From positions 310,001 through 374,000 of the forward strand of contig NZ_CAJNBJ010000017.1 of assembly GCF_905220995.1 (NCBI RefSeq): DNA of 64,000 nucleotides. Reading direction: 5' to 3'. The position numbers and the translations under genes were made by a program. How positions within the stretch are numbered: position 1 is the stretch's first letter; each line of letters starts with the position of its first letter. The notes beneath the pieces were generated by a model, which saw only the letters and a program-made list of their open reading frames with translations, was not told the DNA's origin and did no database searches. This stretch comes from Nitrospira defluvii. GTDB lineage: Bacteria; Nitrospirota; Nitrospiria; Nitrospirales; Nitrospiraceae. Shown one piece after another: positions 44,349 to 53,024 of this stretch.

Positions 44349-45068
44349 TCAAGACCCTGGCGAGACGCAATTGGTTTGTTTGCGCAATTGGCACAGGCGC
44401 AACCGGGTCAGCTGAGCCCAGTATGCCAGTGCCGCATGCACATCGTTCCAGGAATCGAACACCTCTGCGTCGAGAAACCGTCCGCCTACCCGCCGATCGA
44501 CCGCGGCCGCCAACACTTCACCGGACACTGCGTCCATGAGTTTTCCCTCGATAGCGGCGGCGCCTTTGAAGAGTGGCTTGCCGGTCGCCAGGGTCTTGAT
44601 GGTGGACGCCACGAAGGCCACGTTGAACGGCGCAGGCACGCTCGAAACGATATCCAGGACGGGAAGGGATTGCTCCGCTTCGGTCAGTGCCGCCTGGAGG
44701 CGAAAGGTGCGCGATTCCGGCTCCGTCACCATCTGATAGTCCTTGGCCAGTTCCTGGTACAGGAGTGCGTAGAACGCATCGGCGATGACCTGTGCGTGTT
44801 TTTGATCGAGACCCAGGACCTTCGAATCTGTGCCCCGCCAAATCATCACCGGATCAAGGAGGAGTTTATCGTAGGTCGCCTTCTCCGACCACTCGACCTG
44901 CTGGTTCCGATAGACCAAGAGCGCTTCGTCGCCCGTGCCTTTGCGCATCTGCGGATAGAGATCGTGGAGGAACCCAGAAGGCTCGACCGACCGGGCATGT
45001 TTCGTCGGGGCGCAGGCGGCCAAGGTCAGGAAGGCGGTTATCGAGAGTAGTATCCATCGACAAGTCAT
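44349..45068 (-). CDS. DUF3313 family lipoprotein
   Basis: Exported lipoprotein of unknown function. Lipobox LTLAAC near residue 19. The mature part contains the DUF3313 sequence pattern (SGFLHDLYPQM, WSEKATYDKLLLDPVMIW, ADAFYALLYQELAKDYQMV), followed by a Gly/Ala-rich region and RVGGRFLDAEVFDSWNDVHAALAYWA near the end. Length 239 is typical. It lies 3 bases upstream of the DUF433 frame, and its own promoter region (45069-45186) shows nothing notable. Confidence 0.8.
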   Translation of the reverse strand: MTCRWILLSITAFLTLAACAPTKHARSVEPSGFLHDLYPQMRKGTGDEALLVYRNQQVEWSEKATYDKLLLDPVMIWRGTDSKVLGLDQKHAQVIADAFYALLYQELAKDYQMVTEPESRTFRLQAALTEAEQSLPVLDIVSSVPAPFNVAFVASTIKTLATGKPLFKGAAAIEGKLMDAVSGEVLAAAVDRRVGGRFLDAEVFDSWNDVHAALAYWAQLTRLRLCQLRKQTNCVSPGS

Positions 45069-45186
45069 ACGGCCTCCTTCCGAAGCAGCCGGCTATGCTC
45101 AGGAATCGCCGGCACCAGTTCTTACGTCCGGCACCATTTCTGTACTTGCGACCGATGAACTCGCTGGGAACCGGCAATAGTACCCC

Positions 45187-48100
45187 TCAGGCCGCCAAGG
45201 CGGTGGCCCGCACGGATTCCAAAATACGAATCAGATTGTCCATCTCTCCTGGCTGAAACAACCCGTCTGGCCCATGTGGACTGAGATCGGTAAAGGGCGA
45301 TTCATAGAGTCGGGCCGGTTCCATGACGCCATGCTCTGTCAGGTGGTCCACGACGAGGTTGATGAACTCAAGTTGGTTGGCGGTGAACGTCTTAACCGTA
45401 ATGAATCCCGCGAGTGCCTCTTTGGCCGCGCTACGATCCATGCCGACGAGCGATCGCACGAAGAGGCCTAGACCTTGAGCGTGTCCCGCGGCCCGACGGA
45501 TATCGTCCAGCGGAGCAGCGCCGCCCTCTGCAAGCACACGCTCCAATTCGGAAAGGTCTGTGGCGGTGAGCGGCTGGTTCATGCGCAACTTGGCAATCAC
45601 CACATGGTCGAGGTGTTCGCGCAGGAACGCTCGAACTTTGGCCAAAAACTTAGTCTGGTCAGTACCTACCGAAAAACCGGGAAGAACAACTTCCGTCTCG
45701 CTCCCCATGAGATCTTCAAGGTCGGTGTAGACGGGCTGCCGGCGCCGCTTTTCGATAAACTGGACCAACTCGCGCAGCCGGCGACGCATCGCCTCTAGGA
45801 TCGGCACCGTCACGTCCTGCCACCATTCATCACTCTGCATATCCTGGATCAAGGCCAGCTGCTCGCGGACCATCGGAATGGCGGCCTTTTCCTCCAGCAG
45901 TCCCACAATCTCCCGGACGCGGTCCCGCAGGCGGGTAAATTCAGGCTCGACACGCAACAAGGCCAGCTGCAGCCTGAGAACGAAGAGATCGAAACGCTTC
46001 GCCTCCTCATTCTCGGAATTGAGTTCGGTAGGCAGGCCTGCCACCTGGTGGGAAAGCTCAGCCAGCGCGGGAGGTTCCAGGATCGCCCAGGCCCCGGGGT
46101 TGGCATACTGTTCAACGAGACGGCGGTGAGGCCGGACGACGAAGTTATTGATGTTCATCGCGGCCACCTCCCCTTGCAGCACCGTAGCGAGGGATTGACG
46201 CACCGCCGCTGTCGTTGTCGGATACCCATAGAACGCCGGCGCCTCCGGCATACCCGGGATAGGCACCTCTTTCGCCTGACCGTCAATCGTGGCAATCAGT
46301 TCCAACCGTGTCTGAAAGAGGCGTTTGCCTAGGGAGGCCGCCGCCGTACCCTCAGTCCCTGGGATGTCTTGGCTGAAGAATTCCAGATTCTGGCAGTAAT
46401 CGAAAATGTAGAAGGACTCCTTGTGACGGCCTGGTCCGAAGAGATCATTACAGAGGCGCGTACCACGCCCGACCATCTGCCAAAACTTCGTCTTGGATCG
46501 GACCAGCTTGAAGAAAATGAGGTTCACGACCTCCGGAATGTCGATGCCGGTATCCAGCATATCGACCGAAATCGCGATATGCGGTGCCTTGTCCTTATTC
46601 GAAAAGTCATCGATCAGGCTCTGCGCATATTCCGTCTTGAACGTAATGACCCGAGCGAAGGCACCTTTGAAATGCGGATAGTTGGCGTTGAACCGCTCGG
46701 CGATAAAGTCGGCGTGGGGCTGATTTTTGGCAAAGATGATCGTCTTGCCGAGCCGATCGCCGCCGGCGACCGTGAGCCCCCGGGTCATGACATGTTCCAG
46801 CACCTTGTCGACCGTGTCCGTATTAAAGAGCCACGTGTTCACCGCTTCCGCCTCGACACGGTTCGGAACCGTGCCGTCGTCGCTCCATTCCAGGGCGTCC
46901 CACTGGTCTTTTTCGTCTTCCGAGAGCTCGTCGTACGTGATCCCCTGGCGCGGAAACCTGAGCGGCACCGAGACCGCTCGCGGCGGGACAAGAAATCCGT
47001 CGCGCACCGCCTCCTCCAATGAATACGAGTCGGTCGGCACGCCGTTTTCAAGGTCGAAGAGGCTGTAGGTGTTCCGGTCCACTTCGTCCTTGGGCGTCGC
47101 GGTGAGGCCGACCAGCAGGGAATCGAAATAATCGAAGATGGCGCGGTACTTCTGGAACACCGAGCGGTGTGCCTCATCGATGATGACCAGGTCGAAATGT
47201 CCCACGCCGAACCGCCGCTGGCCGTCAGTCGCCTCGTCGATCAGCCCCATCATGGTGGGATACGTCGAAACGTAGACACGCCCCTCCGCGTTCTTCTCGG
47301 TCACCAGGTTCACAGGGGAGGCATCCGGTAGGTACCGTTTGAAGGCGTTCACCGCCTGATTGACCAGCGCCACACGGTCGGCAAGGAACAGTACACGCTT
47401 GACCCAGTTGCACCGCATCAACAGGTCCGCAAGCGCAATCACCGTGCGTGTCTTCCCGGCTCCCGTCGCCATCACGAGCAGCGCCTTCCGCTCATGGTCG
47501 CGCTCGAACGCCTCAGCAATCCGGCGGATGGCGCGCGTCTGGTAGTGGCGCTCGACGATTGTCGGGTTAATGGACGTCTGGGCCGGCGAGCGTCTGGTCT
47601 TGCGCCGCTGGATGATCAGGTCCAATTCCGCTTTCTTGTAGAAGCCCTGCACCCGGCGCGGTGGATAGTGAATATCGTCCCAGAGCCAATGTTCATAGCC
47701 GTTGGAATAGAAGATGACCGGCCGCCGCCCGAACTGTTGTTCCAGACAGTCGGCATAGAGTTTGGCCTGTTGCTGCCCCACCCGCGCATCGCGGCGTGTG
47801 CGCTTGGCTTCGACCAACCCGATGGGTTTACCGTCGTCGCCCCACAGCACGTAGTCCACGAAACCCTTGCCCTGCTGGTTGGGCATGCCGCTGACCTCGA
47901 ACTCACGGTCATGGGGGTGATCCAGCGGCCAACCGGCTTCCCTCAGCAACAAATCGATGAAGTAGTCGCGGGTCTCGGACTCGGAGTAGTCGTGTGGATC
48001 GGGCTGAGCCGCTGCCGCCTTCTTGGCCTCGGCCACCTCGGCGCGCAGGCGTGTCAGTTCCTCGTTGAGCGCGGTCTTGTCGGCCAGGAGCGCCGAAAGG

Positions 48101-48600
48101 TTTTCGTCTTGTTCACGCAAACGCGCTTCCAAGGCCTGCAACTGCTCTGCGCTTTGCGCCGTTGCCCGCTCCGGCCGTGGCAGTGAGGCCGGAGCGAAGG
48201 CGAGGCCCGGCGCCGGTCGAGCCAGGCGCCCGTACATGCGTGCGAACCAGTAGGCCACATGAAACAGCTCGCGCACCGCAGCGAGCCCATCCGCCTCGGG
48301 CACGGGGCGGTGGCTATGGACCGCCCGGTTGCCGAGGGTGTTGATCACCCGCGCTTTGCTGAACACGGCCTCACCGGCTACCTGCTTGAAACTCGGATCG
48401 TGAATCAGGGCGGAGAGGTTGTCCTGATAGGGAAGCTTCAGTGCCGCGTCATGTTTGTAGGCCCACGCGACGGTCAGCTCCAGTGCACGCCTCGCATAGA
48501 AGCACGCCGTGCGGGGATCGGTATACACTGCCCCTTCCGCCTTCGACGCGGCTTCGAACACAGCGGTCCATTCGCGTTGGAGAAAGAGGAACTGGCTCAC
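45187..48600 (-). CDS. hsdR: Type I restriction enzyme R subunit (HsdR) with DUF4145-like N-terminus
   Basis: DNA translocase and nuclease of the type I R-M complex. The 1137 residues begin with a DUF4145-like helical domain (1-120, DPRTACFYARRALELTVAWAY), then a coiled coil (about 150-195), the PD-(D/E)xK nuclease (GFVDYVLWGDDGKPIGLVEAK, about 245-265), the SF2 motor with Walker A MATGAGKT (about 375), DEAH near 475, SAT-like VGLTATP and later helicase motifs (QMVGRGTRL), and a C-terminal region contacting HsdM. All catalytic motifs are intact. The start overlaps the fic stop by 4 bases. Confidence 0.95.
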   Translation of the reverse strand: MSQFLFLQREWTAVFEAASKAEGAVYTDPRTACFYARRALELTVAWAYKHDAALKLPYQDNLSALIHDPSFKQVAGEAVFSKARVINTLGNRAVHSHRPVPEADGLAAVRELFHVAYWFARMYGRLARPAPGLAFAPASLPRPERATAQSAEQLQALEARLREQDENLSALLADKTALNEELTRLRAEVAEAKKAAAAQPDPHDYSESETRDYFIDLLLREAGWPLDHPHDREFEVSGMPNQQGKGFVDYVLWGDDGKPIGLVEAKRTRRDARVGQQQAKLYADCLEQQFGRRPVIFYSNGYEHWLWDDIHYPPRRVQGFYKKAELDLIIQRRKTRRSPAQTSINPTIVERHYQTRAIRRIAEAFERDHERKALLVMATGAGKTRTVIALADLLMRCNWVKRVLFLADRVALVNQAVNAFKRYLPDASPVNLVTEKNAEGRVYVSTYPTMMGLIDEATDGQRRFGVGHFDLVIIDEAHRSVFQKYRAIFDYFDSLLVGLTATPKDEVDRNTYSLFDLENGVPTDSYSLEEAVRDGFLVPPRAVSVPLRFPRQGITYDELSEDEKDQWDALEWSDDGTVPNRVEAEAVNTWLFNTDTVDKVLEHVMTRGLTVAGGDRLGKTIIFAKNQPHADFIAERFNANYPHFKGAFARVITFKTEYAQSLIDDFSNKDKAPHIAISVDMLDTGIDIPEVVNLIFFKLVRSKTKFWQMVGRGTRLCNDLFGPGRHKESFYIFDYCQNLEFFSQDIPGTEGTAAASLGKRLFQTRLELIATIDGQAKEVPIPGMPEAPAFYGYPTTTAAVRQSLATVLQGEVAAMNINNFVVRPHRRLVEQYANPGAWAILEPPALAELSHQVAGLPTELNSENEEAKRFDLFVLRLQLALLRVEPEFTRLRDRVREIVGLLEEKAAIPMVREQLALIQDMQSDEWWQDVTVPILEAMRRRLRELVQFIEKRRRQPVYTDLEDLMGSETEVVLPGFSVGTDQTKFLAKVRAFLREHLDHVVIAKLRMNQPLTATDLSELERVLAEGGAAPLDDIRRAAGHAQGLGLFVRSLVGMDRSAAKEALAGFITVKTFTANQLEFINLVVDHLTEHGVMEPARLYESPFTDLSPHGPDGLFQPGEMDNLIRILESVRATALAA

Positions 48601-49787
48601 AGCCCCGACTCGCCTCCCTGCGCCTTGTCTGACTCCAGTTCCGCGTTGAGCAGGTGCACATAGCGACGATAACTGAACACCCGATCGCGTTGGCGGCGCG
48701 TCATCTCTTGTACAATGCCAAGATTCTGCAAGTGCGCGAGCGATTTGTTCACCGTCGCGGGTGTCAGCCCTGCCGCCTGGACGAGTGTCGCCGATGTCGC
48801 CAGCGGTTGCTTCTGCATCGCCTGATGCACAGCGAGCGCGGAGGGCGCCGCACGGCCGAGCCCCGCGATGCGGTTGCGATCGTTGTCCACCAGGGTCAAG
48901 AGGGCGTGTGCGGTCATCATGGCCTGTGTGGCGGTGACGGCAATACCTTCCGCAAAGAAGTCCAACCAGCGTTCCCAGTCTCCGTGCAGGCGCACGCCGT
49001 TGAGTAGTTCGTAATACAGTGCGCGGTGGGTTTTGAAAAACAGGCTAGGATACAAGAGCGGCTCGCGGAGGATGCCGTCTGCGACGAGCTGCAGCACGAT
49101 CAGCAGCCGTCCGAGGCGACCGTTGCCGTCAAGGAATGGATGGATCGTCTCGAACTGCACGTGTGCCAGCGCCGCCTTGATCAGCGGCGGTGTCGGCGAA
49201 GGCTTGTCGTTGAGAAACTGCTCGAGCGCGGTAAGGGATGCCGATACGGCGTCCGCCGGGGGCGGGACGAACACCGCGTTCCCTGGCCGCGTGCCGCCGA
49301 CCCAGACCTGGGAGCGGCGCACCTCGCCGGGCGTCTTGCCGCGACCGTGCGGATGATCGAGCAGTGTCGCGTGCACTCCGCACAGCAAGCGGGTGGAGAT
49401 CGGCAACCCGCCGCGCAGCAGTGTGAGTCCGCGATCCAGCGCCGCGACGTAACGGCTCACCTCCCGCGCATCGTCGATCGGTACGCCTGGTTCTTCGTGG
49501 ATTTCGAACAGTAGGAGATCGGCTAGCGACGACTGCGTGCCTTCGATCTGGCTCGACAGCACCGCTTCCTTACGGACGAAGCTGTAGAGCAGCAAGTCTG
49601 CATTGGGCAAGAGCGCGGTGACCGCATCGAGGCGGCCGAGTGCCACCAGCGCATCGTCGAAGCGCCGGCGCAGCGCGGGGCTCCATTCCACCGGCGGCTG
49701 AGGAGGCAGCGGCGCCGGCACAAAGGCCTGGAATGACTCCTCCGGAGAGCGCACCTTCACATAGCGGCCAGGCAATGGACGATGCAT
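48597..49787 (-). CDS. Fic family protein (AMP transferase) within the R-M operon
   Basis: Predicted AMPylating enzyme. The 396 residues have a class II inhibitory helix (SSQIEGTQ, residues 78-85, matching S/TxxxE-G), the catalytic loop HPFLDGNGR (216-224, all residues of HxFx(D/E)GNGR present) and a C-terminal winged helix (about 320-375, ATLVQAAGLTPATVNKSLAHL). The inhibitory glutamate suggests autoinhibition. It sits between the truncated fic fragment and hsdR, and the overlap with hsdR argues for co-regulation with restriction. A 9-base dyad lies upstream over the -10, so the winged helix may control its own promoter. Confidence 0.93.
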   Translation of the reverse strand: MHRPLPGRYVKVRSPEESFQAFVPAPLPPQPPVEWSPALRRRFDDALVALGRLDAVTALLPNADLLLYSFVRKEAVLSSQIEGTQSSLADLLLFEIHEEPGVPIDDAREVSRYVAALDRGLTLLRGGLPISTRLLCGVHATLLDHPHGRGKTPGEVRRSQVWVGGTRPGNAVFVPPPADAVSASLTALEQFLNDKPSPTPPLIKAALAHVQFETIHPFLDGNGRLGRLLIVLQLVADGILREPLLYPSLFFKTHRALYYELLNGVRLHGDWERWLDFFAEGIAVTATQAMMTAHALLTLVDNDRNRIAGLGRAAPSALAVHQAMQKQPLATSATLVQAAGLTPATVNKSLAHLQNLGIVQEMTRRQRDRVFSYRRYVHLLNAELESDKAQGGESGL

Positions 49788-49799
49788 GGTGGTCGAGAC

Positions 49800-49828
49800 C
49801 CTAAAATAGCAATCGTCGTTATTTTAGG
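49800..49828. promoter_or_regulatory. Dyad operator upstream of fic
   Basis: Perfect 9-base inverted repeat CCTAAAATA (49800-49808) and TATTTTAGG (49820-49828), with a third half-site CCTAAAA at 49841-49847. It overlaps the predicted -10 of the fic promoter and begins 12 bases upstream of the fic ATG, so it looks like a repressor site. Confidence 0.55.
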
Positions 49829-49850
49829 ACGGTCCTTTTACCTAAAACAA
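49821..49850 (-). promoter_or_regulatory. Predicted fic promoter
   Basis: Minus-strand -10 TAAAAT (49826-49821, five of six) and a weaker -35 TTGTTT (49850-49845) with 18-base spacing. It would give fic (and hsdR) a promoter separate from hsdM. Confidence 0.4.
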
Positions 49851-49856
49851 TGTAAA

Positions 49857-50042
49857 TCATGCGCTGCGTGCCCTCGATATGGGGGTGGTGTGGTGTGCTT
49901 CCAGCAACAGCGCCTGCCGGCTCATGCGTCCGATCCAATCTTCTGACAGCGTGGCCGCCTCCAGAAACCCTCGGGCACGTTCGATGGCCGCGCGCGCGCC
50001 GGTGATCGGATTCGTGATCGTGAAGCGCGGGGCGAAGGGCAT
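49857..50042 (-). pseudogene. Truncated, frameshifted fic fragment
   Basis: The open frame begins [26 protein letters not shown] and ends [13 protein letters not shown], which is the N-terminal part of a second Fic family. Just after HHTT the reading frame is wrong by two bases: in another frame the DNA continues as HIEGTQ, the conserved inhibitory motif, and then loses all homology near 49855. The fragment starts 2 bases after the hsdS stop. It is the remnant of a longer fic gene that once followed hsdS and was shortened, possibly when the intact fic gene was inserted. Confidence 0.75.
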
Positions 50043-50044
50043 AC

Positions 50045-51175
50045 TTACAGTTCTCCCCGGAAAGCGCGGTGTTGGAGGGAGGCGAAGATTTTATTTATCT
50101 GAACAGCAGAGGCACGGTGCGAATTCTTCAAAGAGCCAAGATTAGATATTCGTCGAGCGAACTCCATCTGCAATTCAATAGGTGGAACGATGATTCTAAA
50201 CGCCTTGATCTCCCCAAGCCCTAAGTCTGGGACGGCGATAGCTCGAATACCTCTTCGTGCCTGTCTGAGGATAAAGGGCGAATCTAATAATTGGCAGAGG
50301 TATGTCCCGTCAACAATTCTGAGATTGGGTTTTATGGTGCAGCATGAGTACGATGCGAGGAAATCAAAGTCGACCTCCACCCTTCTGGCTTTTCCCAAGT
50401 TCACCCCAATCCGTGAATAGATGATGTCGCCCTTTTCAGGCTTACTCTTGCGGGACAGGCGTCGAAAATCTTCGGGGGCAATTCGTTTTACGTCTTCAAA
50501 CGATATATGACCATTCGCTGAAAGGTCTTTTGCAGAGATGAATGGTACGCCTTGTTCAACTGTTGCTGGCATATTGTGATCAATATCAGTGATGCTATGG
50601 CAAAGCTCCTGGAGCATCTTCGTTGGCCAATTCCTATCGTTCGTGGCAGGGTCGCCGAACATGTCGAGGAAGATGGATTGGGTGAGGTTGTCGAGCTTCG
50701 CCAGGGCGGCGCGGCGCTTGGCCCGCAGTTCATCCGCCTTGTCCAGGATCGCCGCAATCCGCCGCTGTTGATTTAACGGCGGAAGGGGAACCTTGATACT
50801 GGTCAAACTTTCTCGTGTTATTTGAGGCTGTGCCGTTCCCGTAATTGCCTTACCAAGGCCATGATTGCGTAGTGCATAAACCAAAAATTTCAGATCAACT
50901 CGAGCTTCGTCGAGATCGTCGAGAGCCATCGAATTGCCAGTGACATACGATTTTGGCTCGCACACATTAATCGCTCCACAGGTTGCTCCACGACATGTAA
51001 TCAAAACCGTCGGCTTCTCATGATTAAACTCATTGTAGAAACCTATTTTCCCGTTCGCGCCGTAGACCGGATAGCCGTTCTCCGTAAAAGCATTTTGAGG
51101 AATAGTGGGCCACTGCTTCGGATTGCAGAAACTGTAGAGCAAAGCCTCGGTCCACGTTTTGGGGTCACTATCCAC
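50045..51175 (-). CDS. hsdS: Type I restriction-modification specificity subunit (HsdS)
   Basis: Determines the DNA target. From GTG 51175 (TAGTG overlap with the hsdM stop) it has 376 residues with two target-recognition domains: TRD1 (about 1-130) and TRD2 (about 200-340), each ending in a coiled-coil conserved region: [20 protein letters not shown] after the first, and a shorter one near IPPIEL-like [13 protein letters not shown] after the second. The TRD-encoding DNA (about 50100-50580 and 50780-51130) is visibly more AT-rich than hsdM or the conserved region, as is common in exchanged specificity modules. The recognition sequence cannot be read from the protein. Confidence 0.92.
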   Translation of the reverse strand: MDSDPKTWTEALLYSFCNPKQWPTIPQNAFTENGYPVYGANGKIGFYNEFNHEKPTVLITCRGATCGAINVCEPKSYVTGNSMALDDLDEARVDLKFLVYALRNHGLGKAITGTAQPQITRESLTSIKVPLPPLNQQRRIAAILDKADELRAKRRAALAKLDNLTQSIFLDMFGDPATNDRNWPTKMLQELCHSITDIDHNMPATVEQGVPFISAKDLSANGHISFEDVKRIAPEDFRRLSRKSKPEKGDIIYSRIGVNLGKARRVEVDFDFLASYSCCTIKPNLRIVDGTYLCQLLDSPFILRQARRGIRAIAVPDLGLGEIKAFRIIVPPIELQMEFARRISNLGSLKNSHRASAVQINKIFASLQHRAFRGEL

Positions 51176-52725
51176 TAAAGCATCCCCTCCAACTCCTTCA
51201 TCCCTCGCTGAATCTCTTCTTCCAACTCTGCCAGCTCGACGAGAATTGCTTTCGGCGGGCGGTGCTCGACCGCCTCGTGCACCACTTCCTTGTAGCGGTT
51301 GAGCGAGAGGTCGTAACCCTGGGCAGCAATGTCGGCCTTGGGTACGCAGAAACTCTGTGCGGTGCGTGGCCGTTCTCGCTCGGTGCCGGCGCGTTGGTTC
51401 CAACGTGTCAGCAGGTCAGGCAGGTTGTTCTTCCCCTGCTCGGCCTCGGTGAGCGGCGCGCTGGGTGTGGGCCCGAGCTTGTCCTCAGGCAGGAGCGGCT
51501 GGCGCTTGTCGTCAAGACTCCAACCGTCTGCCGCAACGTCGTAGAACCACACGAAGTCCGTGCCGCCGGAGTTGGTCTTGGTGAAAACGAGGATCGCGGT
51601 CGAGACGCCCGCGTAGGGTTTAAACACCCCGCCGGGCAGCTTGATTACGGCGTCGAGCTTCTGGTCTTCCACCAGGACGCGACGCAATTCCTTGTGGGCC
51701 TTGCTGGAGCCGAAGAGGACGCCGTCGGGCACGATGACCGCCGCCCGCCCGCCCGGCTTGAGCAGCCGCAGAAAGAGTGCGAGAAATAACAACTCGGTCT
51801 TCTTGGTCTTGACGATCTGGAGGAGGTCCTTGGCGGTGTTCTCATAGTCGAGGCTGCCGGCGAAGGGCGGATTTGCCAGCACCAGCGTGTATGTCTCCTC
51901 CTCGCCCGCATGGTCTTGCGCGAGGGAGTCGCGGTAGCGGATGTCCGGGCTCTCCACGCCGTGCAACAGCATATTCATGCTGCCGATACGCAGCATCGTA
52001 TTGTCGAAGTCGAAGCCGTGGAACATGCGATGGTGGAAGTGCTCTCGCTGATCCGCGTTGTGCAGGAGTTTCGGAAACCGTTCGCGCAGGTACTCCCCTG
52101 CCGCCACCAGAAAGCCGGCCGTTCCGCAGGCCGGATCGCAGATCACGTCGGTGGGTTGCGGCGCGGTCAATTCCACCATCAACCGGATGATGTGGCGCGG
52201 CGTGCGGAACTGGCCGTTCTGCCCGGCGCTGGCGATCTTCGCCAGCATGTATTCGTAGACATCGCCTTTCGTATCGCGCGCCTCCATCGGCACATGGTCG
52301 AGCAGGTCCACCACCTTCGCCAGCAGCGCGGGCGTGGGGATGGTGAAGCGCGCATCTTTCATATGCTGCGCGTAGGTGGAGTCGTCGTTGCCGAGCTGCC
52401 GCGCGAGATCGGTACGCAGATAAGGAAAAAGGTGCTCGCCGACCAGGGTGAACATGTCTGCCGGGGCAAAATGCTTGAAGCGAGACCAGCGGTAATCTTC
52501 GTAGGAACGGCCCTTGGGATCCTCGCCTTCGGGGAAAATTCGCCGCTCTATCGGCTGCTTGAACCGATTGGCTTTGTTCTCTTCCAGCGTATGCAGGTCG
52601 TCGAGTCGACGGATGAAGAGGAGATAGGTAATCTGTTCGATCACCTCCAGCGGATTCGCAATCCCACCGGACCAGAAGGCATCCCAGATGCGGTCGATTT
52701 GGCTACGGATTTCACCGGTGAGCAT
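51175..52725 (-). CDS. hsdM: Type I restriction-modification DNA methyltransferase (HsdM)
   Basis: N6-adenine methyltransferase subunit. 516 residues: N-terminal helical domain (EIRSQIDRIWDAFW), SAM-binding motif I DPACGTAGFLVAAGEYL, catalytic motif IV LANPPFAGSLD and further N6-MTase motifs (KPGGRAAVIVPDGVLFG). Complete. First gene of the hsdM-hsdS-fic remnant-fic-hsdR order. The stop overlaps the hsdS GTG by one base, so the two are translated together. Confidence 0.96.
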   Translation of the reverse strand: MLTGEIRSQIDRIWDAFWSGGIANPLEVIEQITYLLFIRRLDDLHTLEENKANRFKQPIERRIFPEGEDPKGRSYEDYRWSRFKHFAPADMFTLVGEHLFPYLRTDLARQLGNDDSTYAQHMKDARFTIPTPALLAKVVDLLDHVPMEARDTKGDVYEYMLAKIASAGQNGQFRTPRHIIRLMVELTAPQPTDVICDPACGTAGFLVAAGEYLRERFPKLLHNADQREHFHHRMFHGFDFDNTMLRIGSMNMLLHGVESPDIRYRDSLAQDHAGEEETYTLVLANPPFAGSLDYENTAKDLLQIVKTKKTELLFLALFLRLLKPGGRAAVIVPDGVLFGSSKAHKELRRVLVEDQKLDAVIKLPGGVFKPYAGVSTAILVFTKTNSGGTDFVWFYDVAADGWSLDDKRQPLLPEDKLGPTPSAPLTEAEQGKNNLPDLLTRWNQRAGTERERPRTAQSFCVPKADIAAQGYDLSLNRYKEVVHEAVEHRPPKAILVELAELEEEIQRGMKELEGML

Positions 52726-53024
52726 GCACGATTCCTTTAGCCCGCATTATTCATGAGCACTTCTGCTGCAAGTGCCAATTCTAAACGTGCCCGGCAGAAT
52801 ACCTGCTTGTCTCACCGGACACAACGTCCAGATTCGCTTTTGGATTGTTCACATGGAGAGGCGAACGACGCAATACGGCAACGCCTCGCTGAGGCCTATT
52901 CCTACCATCCTTCCGTGACATCCGGGGTCACAGGGGAACAACGTCGTCTCACGTCACCCGTGAAGCGCATTTTGTGGGGGAAGAACAGCGAGTGGTCCAG
53001 AGGGCCTTGCGCGACTTCTGCCGC
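52726..53024. other. Intergenic region upstream of hsdM
   Basis: About 300 bases between hsdM and the convergently ordered MBL gene end. A plus-strand frame here has no family features and is not called. I find no clear promoter or repeat; a promoter for hsdM must lie here but I cannot place it. Confidence 0.4.

Noticed and set aside
51175-51403. hsdS start at 51403 inside hsdM
   Set aside because: The upstream extension is an Arg-rich shadow of hsdM, while GTG 51175 overlaps the hsdM stop in the way usual for these genes.
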